A stretch of DNA of 64,000 nucleotides from Pseudoips prasinana (Eukaryota > Arthropoda > Insecta > Lepidoptera > Nolidae). The stretch spans positions 16,820,001-16,884,000 of the forward strand of contig OX621260.1 in NCBI GenBank assembly GCA_951640165.1, read 5' to 3'. Each line of letters opens with the position of its first letter. The first letter of the stretch is position 1. The position numbers and the translations under genes were made by a program. Under the pieces are notes generated by a model, which was given only the letters and a program-made list of their open reading frames with translations, was not told where the DNA came from and searched no databases. This document shows positions 20,935-30,600 of the stretch, in pieces.

Positions 20935-21007
20935 CGCCCAACGTGGGGCTCGAACCCACGACCCTGAGATTAAGAGTCTCATGCTCTACCGACTGAGCTA
21001 GCCGGGC
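20935..21007 (-). tRNA. tRNA-Lys-CTT: tRNA-Lys (CUU), cluster copy 1
   Basis: 73-base cloverleaf on the minus strand: acceptor GCCCGGC with GTTGGGC (two G-U pairs, normal for this tRNA), A-box TAGCTCAGTCGGTAGAGCA, anticodon stem-loop TGAGACTCTTAATCTCA (anticodon CTT), T arm GTGGGTTCGAGCCCCAC, discriminator G. T4 lies a few bases downstream. No intron. The 5' flank (GGTCACCCATTTGATAACAT) is shared with the other minus-strand copies. Confidence 0.97.
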
Positions 21008-21221
21008 TTGTAGCTATGTTATCAAATGGGTGACCAAAATACATCCAGTTATTTTCCGGAACTCCGGGAAATCTAGTTCCCATAACTTTATTGGCATAAA
21101 GAACTGATACATACAACTGATGATTATGACAATTGTGATCGACATACCGTACATAAATATTTATCGTCAATATAAAACGCTAATAATAATAAATTTGGAG
21201 AACCGAAAGACCTGCGATCAT

Positions 21222-21375
21222 ACCTATTGTTATCTCCACAAATGGAGTTATTCCTAAATCCCTGAAAATCAACCTTGCAAGTTTAGGGCTTGATATCTGG
21301 CTGGAGAGTTACATGCAGAAGGCGGTTCTGCTGGCGAATGCCAGGATTGTGCGGAAATTTCTCTCCATGTAGCCC
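21222..21375 (+). mobile_element. LINE ORF C-terminal fragment
   Basis: Reads VISTNGVIPKSLKINLASLGL...MQKAVLLANARIVRKFLSM then stop. The same ending occurs at 41.33 kb, and is typical of a lepidopteran LINE RT-ORF C-terminus. Confidence 0.7.
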
Positions 21376-21462
21376 ATATATTTTATAAGTTGTATTTGTA
21401 TTAAAATACCTTTATATAATATATTGTAAATAATAGTGCTGATAAACATGTGATATAATATA

Positions 21463-21585
21463 ATATCCCGGGACATTATTCACTCACAGCCATCTGATCG
21501 CAAACTACTACTAAACGGTCCATTGAAACTAGATAACTGATATACTACTTTCCTTTTGTAAATACATACTTATATAGTTAAATAT
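21463..21585 (-). repeat. SINE-A fragment
   Basis: ATATCCCGGGACATTATTCAC, GCCATCTGATCGCAAACT, TTTTGTAAATACATACTTATA. Head absent. Confidence 0.7.
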
Positions 21586-21663
21586 ACATAAACACCATTA
21601 ACATATTTATATAGGCACCATTGGCACCAAAATATTTACTCACACCAAAATACTATCAAAATA

Positions 21664-21983
21664 TATATACATATAATAAAATCCTAGGAAAGTCAAAACT
21701 GTACATTGAATATTTTTTTAAAAGGACACTTTAGGCTTGATCTACGATAAATATCGAAGCAAAAATATAGTTTTTAGAATTTTTGTCTGTGTGTCTGTTT
21801 GTCTGTATGTATGTCCGCGCTAAACTCAAAAAGTACTGCATGGATTTACTTTAAATTTTGCATGAATAATACTAAGAGGTCCGGTCAACATATAGGCTAC
21901 ATATTATCACGCTGTCAAATACGGGGGAGAAGCTGCGATAATTTATAAAATTAAACGCGGGTAAAACCGCGGGGCACAGCTAG
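21664..21983 (+). mobile_element. Non-autonomous Helitron H1, copy 4
   Basis: Starts TATATACATATAATAAAATC (the 5' TC is mutated) and ends CGCGGGTAAAACCGCGGGGC-ACAGCTAG followed by T. 320 bp. Confidence 0.87.
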
Positions 21984-22705
21984 TTATAATTATTATTCCA
22001 CATTTTTATTAAAAAATTTAAAAGATATTAAATTGATATATAAAACAATAATATACAAATAACTACGTAAAAAACAGAGCTCCCCAGCGGCCCAGCGTAT
22101 TATTATTATTTGTAAGGAGAACACGGGCCAAAGCCAGAGTTAACCAAAGGAATTAGTTATAGGTTGTGATGATCATGCCCGAGCAGGTAATATTCCTTGA
22201 TCGTTAGTCTGTAAAAATTTTCGAACTATCCTGCACGTTATTATTATAAAGATAATTACACCTGGACTTGGGACAAACAGAGATGTTTAAGCACACGAAT
22301 ATCCCGAGGATATATGCGAGGATATTATTATAAAACGGTATATCTTTCCGCTCAGACCGTTTCTCTTGCCCTTTAATTTTTGGAGCAAGCCCTCAATAGA
22401 GAACGCTAATAGTTCGGTCTCTACGCAACGCCTTCGGTTCCTAACTGCACCTGCTGCTTGCGTCAACTCAGCAGATGTCGTATAAGCTTAGAGATGAATC
22501 ATCGGCAAAATATGGTCTTCAACATATTACTACGGAACCCTATAAAACTGTGTCATTAACTTCCGTTGATAAAGATGACATAATTTTTGTTACTATGTAA
22601 TTAATGTGATGAAAGTATTATTATTGAAGGCATTTTCCTCTTTTTCCAATGAATCATCTGCACTTAGATACAGCGGACAGGATAGACTGTCCGTTTATAA
22701 GAAGA
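21984..22705. other. Mixed unrecognised sequence with a SINE-A-like fragment
   Basis: 22243-22340 resembles the SINE-A body in reverse and shares GAGGATATAT.CGAGGATATTATT with 20820-20865. The rest has no recognised content. Confidence 0.4.
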
Positions 22706-23023
22706 CTAGCTGTGCCCCGCGGTTTTACCCGCGTTAAATTTTATAAATTATCACAGCTCTTCCCCCGTAGGTGATAGCGTGATAATATGTAGCCTATATG
22801 TTGATCCGACCTCTTAGTAATATTCATGCAAAATTTTAAGTAAATACATGCAGAACTTTTTGAGTTTAGGCCGGACATACATACAGACATACAGACACAG
22901 ACAAAAATTCTAAAAACTATATTTTTGGCTTCAATATCGTTTGTAGATCACGCCGCAAGTATCCTTTAAAAAAATATTCTATGTACAGTTCTGACTTTCC
23001 TACAATTTTATTATATGTATAGA
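22706..23023 (-). mobile_element. Non-autonomous Helitron H1, copy 5
   Basis: CTAGCTGTGCCCCGCGGTTT to TTATATGTATAGA, inserted A22705|T23024. 318 bp with intact hairpin. Confidence 0.9.
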
Positions 23024-23125
23024 TTATAAGAAATTCATATAACTATTATATTTTATTACTAACACTTAGGCTGTGATTTTTTTTAACTTCAATTAAACGT
23101 TGTATTAATATATATATATATATAT

Positions 23126-23375
23126 ATAAAATTAATGCTTGTCTGTTTGTCTTTTATAGAATCGTAAACTATGCATTTGAACATGTGATGATCTTGATGA
23201 ACAAAGTGTTGCGCATGAGCCCACGAGGTTTCTGAGTTGATATACATACATAGGCTATAAGTTTTTTTTACATGTTACATTTATTATACCAATAAAACAA
23301 TGTGGGAAATAAATAAAATTTACAATATATATAGGTAATAAAGTTAACGCGGGTGAAACCGCGTGGCACAGCAAG
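23126..23375 (+). mobile_element. Helitron-like element, CTAG mutated to CAAG
   Basis: Ends with hairpin CGCGGGTGAAACCGCG and GGCACAGCAAG. The 5' part (AATGCTTGTCTGTTTGTC) differs from H1 and H2. An AT dinucleotide run (23108-23126) precedes it. Confidence 0.6.
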
Positions 23376-23537
23376 TAATATATATAAATAAAAATGAATT
23401 ACCTAAACGTGTATGTGTAAATGTTTAAATTTAAATCTACAGATACCCTCAAATCCCAGCGCACTGTAGGAGTTAATTTAGTAATATTTAAAGATAGTAA
23501 AGTTGTCTAAACTATTCATTTTTAGAACAAAACTGTG

Positions 23538-23610
23538 CGCCCAACGTGGGGCTCGAACCCACGACCCTGAGATTAAGAGTCTCATGCTCTACCGACTGAG
23601 CTAGCCGGGC
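23538..23610 (-). tRNA. tRNA-Lys-CTT: tRNA-Lys (CUU), cluster copy 2
   Basis: Same 73-base sequence as cluster copy 1, with intact boxes and downstream T4. Flanks on both sides are shared with copies 3 and 4, giving a repeat period near 320 bp. Confidence 0.97.
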
Positions 23611-23857
23611 TTGTGGCTATGATATCAAATGGGTGACCAAAATGCATCCACTTATTTTCAGGCACTCCGGGAAATCCAGTTCCCATAATATAATTGGTTT
23701 GCGCTGTCGTAACGATAGCAATATAAAAATATTTAAAGACAAGATAACTTCAAATTTACCGATACTCTCAAATCGCCGCACACTGTAGATTTTATATTAG
23801 TAATTGTAAGTTAGGAAAGTTATCTAAATACAATTAATCATTTAGAACAAAACTGTA

Positions 23858-23930
23858 CGCCCAACGTGGGGCCCGAACCCACGACCCGGAGATTAAGAGT
23901 CTCATGCTCTACCGACTGAGCTAGCCGGGC
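23858..23930 (-). pseudogene. tRNA-Lys (CUU) cluster copy 3, probably dead
   Basis: Differs from the other five copies at two conserved sites. The T loop reads TTCGGGC instead of TTCGAGC (A58 to G), which alters the B-box and the T54-A58 contact. Position 43 is C instead of A (TCTCCGGG), breaking the first anticodon-stem pair with U27. Everything else, including anticodon CTT, is unchanged. Known tRNA biology makes both changes damaging; the pseudogene call is inference. Confidence 0.75.
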
Positions 23931-24154
23931 TTGTACCTATGATATCAAATGGGCGACCAAAATGTTATTTTCCGGAACTCCGGGAAATCCAGTTCCCATA
24001 ATATAATTGGTTCGCGCTGTCGTAACGATTGCCATATAAAAATATTTAAAGACAAGATAACTTCAAATTTACCGATACCCTCAAATCGCCGCGAACTGTA
24101 GATTTTATATTAGTAATTTTAAGTTAGGCAAGTTAACTAAATACAATTAATCAT

Positions 24155-24355
24155 TGAAGTTATACTTCTTTTGGTGCGATGGAGAAAAATGATGAGAGTG
24201 AATTTTTACGATGCGCGCGCATCGTGCGCGCGCATCGTAAAAATAACAGCATGACGTTAGTTCTAGGTGGTATGAAAATTGATAACTATGTTCAAGTTGT
24301 ATATTAAGAAGTATAACTTCTAACGCGTGAAAATAAGTACACACAAGTTTTTTTT
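24155..24355 (+). repeat. Repeat-P copy 2 inside the tRNA-Lys array
   Basis: GAAGTTATACTTCTTTTGG to AAGAAGTATAACTTC...ACACAAGTTTTTTT, with a GCGCGCGCAT palindrome doubled at the centre (24210-24238). It interrupts the spacer between tRNA-Lys copies 3 and 4 at AATCAT|TTAGAACAAAAC. Confidence 0.75.
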
Positions 24356-24370
24356 TAGAACAAAACTGTA

Positions 24371-24443
24371 CGCCCAACGTGGGGCTCGAACCCACGACCC
24401 TGAGATTAAGAGTCTCATGCTCTACCGACTGAGCTAGCCGGGC
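24371..24443 (-). tRNA. tRNA-Lys-CTT: tRNA-Lys (CUU), cluster copy 4
   Basis: Identical over 73 bases to copies 1, 2 and 5. Its distance to copy 3 (513 bp) falls to about 312 when repeat-P is removed, matching the copy 2-3 spacing. Confidence 0.97.
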
Positions 24444-24676
24444 TTGTCGCTATGATATCAAATGGGCGACCAAAATGCATCCAGTTATTTTCCGGCACTC
24501 CGGGAAATCTAGTTCTCATAATTTGATTGGTTCTAGCTGTCGTAACGATAGCGATACAAATATACTTACACTCACTACAAATTAGCTTTTACGTTTATAA
24601 AAATATGGTTCAATATTTTTGAAGTGGTTCTTATGATTGGTGTCTATAGTGAGATTTGGAATTAAGGCTTTTAATT

Positions 24677-24790
24677 GATAAATAATAATGTATACAACTA
24701 TATTACTACAAACATGTTCTGACTATTTACAAGCGCTTTTTTAAAGTCTACGTGAATAAAAACCTTTTCTATTTTTTTTAAATTTATTTA
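24677..24790 (+). mobile_element. Retroposon-U 3' tail
   Basis: ATGTATACAACTATATTACT, AACATGTTCTGACTATTTAC, AAGCGCTTTTTTAAAG and GTGAATAAAAACC followed by a T-rich tract. Same 3' end as at 31.4, 31.65 and (reversed) 39.54 kb. Confidence 0.7.
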
Positions 24791-24923
24791 TTTAAAAAGC
24801 ATATATTAAGATCAAAAAATCTTAAAATTTACCGATACCCTCAAATCTTAGCGCACTGTAGATTTTAAATTAGTAAGCTTTAAAGATAGTAAATATCTTA
24901 ATTCTACAACAAAACTGTAGGTA

Positions 24924-24996
24924 CGCCCAACGTGGGGCTCGAACCCACGACCCTGAGATTAAGAGTCTCATGCTCTACCGACTGAGCTAGCCGGGC
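24924..24996 (-). tRNA. tRNA-Lys-CTT: tRNA-Lys (CUU), cluster copy 5
   Basis: Intact 73-base gene, first of the cluster in transcription order. The conserved 5' flank extends to about 25105 (CGACCAATATGCATCC, TTTTCCGGAACTCCGGGA). Four extra bases (AGGT) sit just downstream of the gene. Confidence 0.96.
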
Positions 24997-25243
24997 TTGT
25001 AACTATTATACCAAATGGGCGACCAATATGCATCCAGGCATTTTCCGGAACTCCGGGACATCCAGTTCCCATATAATGACACTCGCTGTCGTAATGATAG
25101 CGATACAAAAATATTTATCCTAGCTATTAAGAATGCGGAAGATCAGCACTGCAGAAATGTAGTACTATCTGAGATAGGGCCATTTTTCATTCCAGTGCGG
25201 ATTTTATTTAAATACTAAAAATATATTTACTAAAATTATTGTA

Positions 25244-25378
25244 CAGACGCCAGCACACCAAGCTACCCCAATCTGTCAAATTTCCCCAACTAAAAGTGAA
25301 CCTTATGCTTACGTGATAAAGTTGAAAATTTATAAAATATATTTGACAGATTGGGGCAGCTGGATGTGCTGGCGTCTG
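25244..25378. mobile_element. MITE-E copy 3, complete
   Basis: CAGACGCCAGCACACCAAGC to GCTGGATGTGCTGGCGTCTG, flanked by TA on both sides; 135 bp, palindromic, no coding capacity. Best copy for defining family ends. Confidence 0.9.
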
Positions 25379-25418
25379 TACATTATCCGTATGTGATTTG
25401 AAAATAAAAGATTTATTA

Positions 25419-26648
25419 TTATTTATTCAATTTCTTTATTTTCTCAATGGTCTGTCCTAGGTAAATATAGTTCTCTACAACTTCGAGTGCAGAGTCTCCA
25501 ACCTTAACTAGAGTGGGTGCAACATGGATGTTCGACATGATTTTCGTTTTATCCATGTTCATTTTCAGACCCACTTGTTGAGAGACTCTGCGGAGGCCAT
25601 CGAGCATTGTACCGAGGTCGTCAAGGGTCTCAGCCATGACTACTATATCGTCGGCAAATCGAAGGTGGGTGATGTACTCGCCATTGACATTGATGCCAAA
25701 GCCTTTCCAGTCCAGAAGCTTGAAGACGTCTTCCAATGCAGCGGTGAACAGTTTCGGAGATATAACGTCTCCCTGTCTCACGCCTCGCTGCAATTGGATA
25801 GGTTTCGAGTTCTGGTCCTGGAGTCGCACTGACATAGTGGCGTTTTCATACAAACACTTTAACACCTCGATATACCGGTAGTCGATTTGGCACCTTTGGA
25901 GCGACCTCAGTACGGCCCAAGTTTCGATAGAATCAAAGGCTTTCTCATAGTCCACAAACGCTAAGCATAATGGCTGGTTATACTCTTCGGTCTTCTGTAT
26001 AACCTGCCGCAGCGTATGTATGTGGTCTATGGTACTAAAGCCTTTACGGAAACCGGCTTGTTCGGGAGGCTGGAAGTCATCAAACCTGCGTGCGAGACGA
26101 TTCGTAATGACTCTCGAAAACAACTTGTAAACATGGCTCAGCAGTGTGATGGGTCTGTAATTCTTCAAGAGGGTTTTATCGCCCTTTTTGAAGAAGAGCA
26201 CCACCACACCCCTATGCCATGCTTTTGGCGTTTGACCTTCTAGTATGACGGAGTTAAATAACTTCTGAAGGGCCCGTAGGATTGGTGTGCCACCCGCCTT
26301 CAGAAGCTCTGCCGTAACTCCATCATCACCAGGCGCCTTGTTGTTCTTAAGCTGTTCGAGAGCCATTCTAATCTCGCACAGGCTGACGTCCGGGATGTCT
26401 TCGGTGAAGTGTTGGGTTAGTCGTGCTCTGGGATCTGAGGCACAACTATCGACAGGTGACTGGGTTTTCGTATACAGCTGTCCGTAGAACCTCTCGATCT
26501 CTCCCAGCAACTCAGGTCTAGACGTGACGATTCTGCCATCCTCAGTCTTCAGCTTCGTCAGTTGGCTCTGTCCAACAGACAGTTCTCTTGCAAACACTTT
26601 AGAGCCCTTGTTCCGCTCAATGACAGACATACACATAATGACAGACAC
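25419..26648 (-). pseudogene. RTE-clade LINE reverse transcriptase, partial but uninterrupted frame
   Basis: 409 codons without a stop. Motifs by residue: KAPGDDG 104-110, FFKKGDKTLLKNYRPITLLS 152-171, QAGFRKGFST 197-206, FVDYEKAFD 231-239 (catalytic Asp 233), GVRQGDVISP 289-298, FADD 331-334 (catalytic pair), YIYLGQT 394-400. FADD and QGDVISP are typical of RTE. The endonuclease domain is absent and the frame loses homology after residue 400, running into an A-rich sequence ending AATAAATAATAATAAATC. The first about 12 residues come from an ATAATGACAGACA tandem and not from the element. A recently inserted, 5'-truncated copy that was also cut short at its 3' end; not a functional gene. Confidence 0.88.
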
Positions 26649-26741
26649 ATAATGACAGTAAATGAGGCGAAAGAGGTGTGTAAGGATCGTGACAAATGTA
26701 AGTCCGTTGTCTCTGCCTACCCATCTGGTAAGCAGGCGTGA
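26645..26741 (+). mobile_element. RTE LINE ORF 3' end
   Basis: Reads MTVNEAKEVCKDRDKCKSVVSAYPSG then stop, the RTE ORF C-terminus on the opposite strand to the RT frame, abutting it head to head at 26.65 kb. Confidence 0.75.
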
Positions 26742-26742
26742 G

Positions 26743-26920
26743 TCTATGTAATATTAAAATAATAGCGAATGTTTGTGAGTGTGTGAATGTGTATGTTTGT
26801 TACTTCTTCACGTCTAAACGGATACAGCGATTTGAATTAAATTTGGTATGGAGTTAGCTGATACCGTGGATTAACACATAGGCTATAATTTATAGAATTT
26901 AACTGCGTGTAAAACTGCGG
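26743..26920 (+). mobile_element. Helitron H2, copy with lost 3' end
   Basis: TCTATGTAATATTAAAATAA, ACTTCTTCACGTCTAAACGG, then decayed hairpin CTGCGTGTAAAACTGCGG and no CTAG. Confidence 0.65.
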
Positions 26921-26936
26921 AAATAAATAAATATTA

Positions 26937-27200
26937 GAGACATACCATACAGTGTCATCTACCCCAAACTAAGGAAAGCTTGTACTATGAATAGGTACCT
27001 ACTAGGTATACGGATAGAAATACTTATCACACTTTTTTGAAGTAAAAGTTAAAACTTCTGTACGTACGCTTGACTTGGCAAATAAGCTGGTGAATGCGTC
27101 ATCAGACCGTTACGAAAAGTGTGATCGGGCGAGGTGGACGGAAGTTGAGAGGGAGATATAAGTTAGTGAAGATAGAAAGAGAGAGAGACGTATTCGTATA
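26937..27200. repeat. SINE tail fragment and repeat-S copy 1
   Basis: 26937-27010 is a reverse SINE-C/A tail (CCCCAAACTAAGG, GCTTGTACTATG). 27070-27200 (TAAGCTGGTGAATGCGTCAT, GTTGAGAGGGAGATAT, GTGAAGATAGAAAG) recurs at 32.32-32.44 kb. Confidence 0.5.
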
Positions 27201-27214
27201 TTACTAAAGGGAAT

Positions 27215-27770
27215 GCCCATATTCTCGCTTTATTATTCAATATACTTTTCAACCCCACTACTCCTTCATATCTTAAAGAACGTTTTTAATTCCTTTGTGA
27301 CACACATTCGAGGCTTTTAAGATGATCAGAAAACCTTAAATTGCACATTCCAGCGCACTCTTCCATCTTTATGGACAATAAAGATCTCAGAATATACTTA
27401 GCTTCAAAAAACTTGTGAAATTGATAGAGACATATCATAATAATTATTAATTTATTTTATTTGGATATAGTATTTTAATATAGTATTATATTTATAGTAT
27501 AGTATAATATAGTATTTTATTTACGTATATGTATGTGTAATAATAATATGATCATTAACATATTTTTAGTTTTTAGTATACCTATTTAATTATCTCTTTT
27601 CTTCTTTTTTATCTATGTACCACACTTTGTTGCACCATCCCCGGCATTTTTACACATTTCATTCGTATCCATCCAAATGCCCATTATACATTATAATTAT
27701 TGTTTCATTGTTAAATGTTCTTTTATTTTTTGTGTACAATAAAGTGTATTTTATTTTATTTTAAAGGAAC
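27215..27770 (+). mobile_element. Jockey/CR1-like LINE 3' fragment
   Basis: FNPTTPSYLKERF and CDTHSR in shifted frames match the LINE at 57.2 kb; the 3' end AATAAAGTGTATTTTATTTT parallels its AATAAAGTGTATC tail. Dead. Confidence 0.7.
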
Positions 27771-27783
27771 AGTTATGTTTGAA

Positions 27784-27934
27784 GTTTTAGCATTTTCTAC
27801 ACGGTTGCAAACCAACGTCCCAACCGAGGTCCCAGAGGTCACCTGGTGGTTGCTGCACAACTGCAGTCTAGGTGGATGGCAACCACCAACCTCTGTTGGG
27901 TCGTTGGTTTGCAACCGTGTAGAAGATGCTAAAA
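27784..27934. repeat. Hairpin MITE with 34-bp arms
   Basis: GTTTTAGCATTTTCTACACG... at the left matches the complement of ...CGTGTAGAAGATGCTAAAAC with one mismatch; a second inner pair is formed by GTGGTTGC and GCAACCAC. No family known to me. Confidence 0.85.
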
Positions 27935-27974
27935 CTTTGTGTGTTAAAGCACACTAGTTTTATTTTTTGTAAAT

Positions 27975-28530
27975 ATGTACGTACAATACATAGAAAACAC
28001 CCAGAGAAAGGCAAACGGTTCAAAACCCATTCGGTTCCCTACCAGTACTCTATATGATAATATCAAAGTACTATCTGTACGCAAGCTCTTTATTCTGACG
28101 ACTGTTCTAAAGAAACATTCACATACTGAGTATGACCCCATAATGATCAATAAAAAACGCAGATCCGATAGAATATTTCAGCCTATTTCGCGAAGAACAG
28201 CGTTAGCTGGACGACACTTCTTTTACCTGAGCCCTGGTTTATACAATAAAATTCAACATCTATCCGCTTCCTACAAATCGCTGTAAAGTGAAAGTCTTAA
28301 ACTGGCTCCTGATACTGTCATATGATGAGACTGAAAGCTTAAAAATGTCTTTATAGACTTCCAGTGCAGATAAAATTCTGCTTAAGAATCACAAAAATAA
28401 CTACAGAGACTTAAATTAAAGAACAATTGAAAGTAGGCCGTACAAATTTAGATATTATTTAGACAATAGGAAATGTCTGTATGATACAAATTTCATTGAA
28501 AAATTATGTCACTTAACAAAGACAAATACT
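27975..28530 (+). mobile_element. LINE RT-ORF C-terminal fragment
   Basis: Reads RKLFILTTVLKKHSHTEYDP, RRTALAGRHFFYLSPGLYNK, then after a frame change WLLILSYDETESL. Same style of C-terminus as the fragment at 40.4 kb. 5'-truncated and frame-broken. Confidence 0.7.
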
Positions 28531-28881
28531 TGTCCGAAACCATGAATCCGCAAACCATGGATTCGAAGTCAGGTTCACTATTAACGGAGTCATAACGGTC
28601 ATAAAGAGTACTATATTTACCGACTTAGTATTGTTATTCTGCTACATCCCGATTATTTGGAATTGATGTGCTACGAATATCAACTTAAGTAGCTCCACCA
28701 AACGGAAACATATCGAACTTCCTTCAGACTTACAAAAAGCTAATGTTTCCTCAAACAATAGAATTGAAATCCATGACTCATTATATATATAAGTAAGTAC
28801 CTATCATCTCATAAAATCCTTTCTTGTCTGAAGGGAAGTATGTTTTATAAACAATACAAACCTCTATTCAATCATAGTTTG

Positions 28882-28948
28882 AATTTTGTTTATTCTTCAT
28901 GTGTTGTAGGAATGGCATTCCTACAACACATGAAGATTAAACAAAATT
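28882..28948. repeat. Near-perfect palindrome, 33-bp arms, 1-base loop
   Basis: ATTTTGTTTATTCTTCATGT... mirrors ...ACATGAAGATTAAACAAAAT with one mismatch, centre at 28915. Confidence 0.88.
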
Positions 28949-29000
28949 TTGTAATAATAATTATATAAAAATAAATATTGTAATAATAATTATAATCCAC

Positions 29001-29301
29001 AGCAGCCAGTCTCAAAGGAGACTAGCCAATTGCGCATGACATATTATAGTGCGCAAGTGCAAACACAGGGGCACTTTCTATTCCATAACTCTCGTGATCC
29101 GATAGGACGCCTAGCGACACGACCGGAAAGAGTTCAGGTACAGGACCGAAGGCTTTACGTGCTTTGGTGTTTAACCGCCAACTTCCAGACATCGGGCTGA
29201 TACTGAGAAATTTATTTTTACGGGAAAAATCTCAAAATCACTTTTTGAGAACTGTTGAAAGAAGTTGTTGAACACGCTACAGCTAGGCCAACGAGGCAGT
29301 T
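29001..29301 (-). repeat. SINE-B copy 2
   Basis: Body from GCAGCCAGTCTCAAAGGAG to ACTTTTTGAG; head reduced to GTTGAACACGCTACAGC...CCAACGAGGCAG, with the B-box region deleted. Confidence 0.8.
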
Positions 29302-29388
29302 TGTAATATGGAGCTCAAGGTAGCACTAATGAAATTCAAAGAATGCTAGCAGGAAAAATTAACATTAAAAACAAAAATTAACAATTAA

Positions 29389-29531
29389 CATTTTTACGGA
29401 ATAAATGAATTTTGATTTGAAACAATGTTGCAACTCTGGCCCATGGGGTTGCAACATTGGGTTCAGTTCCACGTAGCCGATGTTCAATCCCAATTCAACT
29501 TCAAAACTAATTAATTTATTCCGTAAAAATG
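29389..29531. repeat. Foldback element
   Basis: ACATTTTTACGGAATAAATG at the left mirrors AATTTATTCCGTAAAAATGT at the right; CAATGTTGCAACTC and GGTTGCAACATTG form an inner hairpin (29424-29459). Confidence 0.78.
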
Positions 29532-29632
29532 TTTCTTTTATGTGGAATTGTATTTTTTTATTTACTCTACCGTGTACTGCTTGACGTTGCAGTTATTGAG
29601 AAACACTAGCAGAAAACTCAGTAGGAAACCAT
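29515..29632 (+). repeat. Repeat-Q copy 1
   Basis: TTATGTGGAATTG, CTACCGTGTACTGC, TTATTGAGAAACACT and AGAAAACTCAGTAGGAA recur at 34.93-35.04 kb, each time just upstream of a LINE fragment. Confidence 0.6.
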
Positions 29633-29640
29633 TTAGAAAG

Positions 29641-29905
29641 GATGAATGAAAGAAGATTGACAAAAGAAGTATATCTGGCCTGTGTGAATGGTACAACCGG
29701 AAGGGGAAGACCTCAAATCGGAGACTTACTTAAGAAAGGTCTGGTGAGAAGTACCCTAAACCGGCGAGCATGTATGAAGAATATAATGTCAGTCAACGAA
29801 GCGAAAGAGGTGTGCAAAAATAATCAGAAATTTTGTAATATGCTCTGCTACACAATTTGTTTAATAATTCTTTTTAACTTATTTAAGCGTACATCCTGCT
29901 AGATA
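29641..29905 (+). mobile_element. RTE LINE ORF C-terminal fragment
   Basis: Reads MNERRLTKEVYLACVNG, GRGRPQIGDLLKKG, RRACMKNIMSVNEAKEVCK, then a frame continuing into unrelated residues. The segment RRTLSDQ present at 35.93 kb is deleted here. Confidence 0.8.
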
Positions 29906-29907
29906 GC

Positions 29908-30142
29908 ATACTAATATTATAAAGGCGAAAGTTTGTGAGTGTATATGTTTGTTACTTCTTCACGTCTAAACGGCTGGAGTGATTTTAATAAAATTTGGTA
30001 TGTAGTTAGCTGACACCCTGGATTAACACATAAGCTATAATTTTGGCTTCGATATCGATTGTAGATCACACCCCAAGTATCCTTTTAAAAAAATATTCCA
30101 TGTACAGTTTTGAGTTTCCTACGATTTTATTATATGTATAGA
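29908..30142. mobile_element. Chimeric Helitron: H2 left half joined to inverted H1 left half
   Basis: 29908-30045 is H2 in plus orientation (ACTAATATTATAAAGGCG, CTAAACGGCTGGAG, TGACACCCTGGATTAAC). 30046-30142 is the 5' part of H1 in minus orientation (GGCTTCGATATCGATTG to TTATATGTATAGA). Both outer ends are Helitron 5' ends; no hairpin/CTAG end is present. Confidence 0.8.
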
Positions 30143-30600
30143 TATCTAAACCTCGACATTAATACAGACAGGATATTGTTTTCTTTAATAGTGTTTAGCC
30201 GTGGTTTAGTTTAGTATAATTATGACCATTTTTCATTTGTATACATCTGTAGAAATTTAGCACTTTGTCTTAGGTCAAGACCTGTAATGGTAGGTGTTAA
30301 GGAGAGAAATAAATAAATAAATCTGATTATTTTTTATATGTTAAGTTGATTAAGTATGTATTTCATCATCATCATCATTACAGCTAAATAAGTCTACTGC
30401 TGGACAAGCCTCCCTCAAGAATCGTCTTGGGGGATATGCTATAATCGCCACGCTTGGCAGACGGGTTGGAGATCGCAGTTAGATGGTCATAGTAATCAGA
30501 AAGAAGCGGCTGCCCGTCCTCTGGTAGATATTCCCTCTGGTCGACTTCTACGCCCCCCACGGGATGAGATGGGGTGATGATATTCTGATTCTGATATTTG
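30143..30600. repeat. LINE tail (+) and second-type RTE tail (-)
   Basis: 30143-30320 ends in AATAAATAAATAAATC like a LINE 3' UTR. 30362-30600 begins with CATCATCATCATCAT and CTACTGCTGGACAAGCCTCC, the reverse of a second RTE tail type. Confidence 0.6.

Noticed and set aside
23538..24996. Operon-like or CRISPR-like array of regular repeats
   Set aside because: The repeated units are complete tRNA-Lys genes with shared flanks and irregular spacing caused by insertions.
25524..26487. Several plus-strand frames of 66-102 codons
   Set aside because: All lie antisense to the RTE reverse transcriptase frame and carry no domain.
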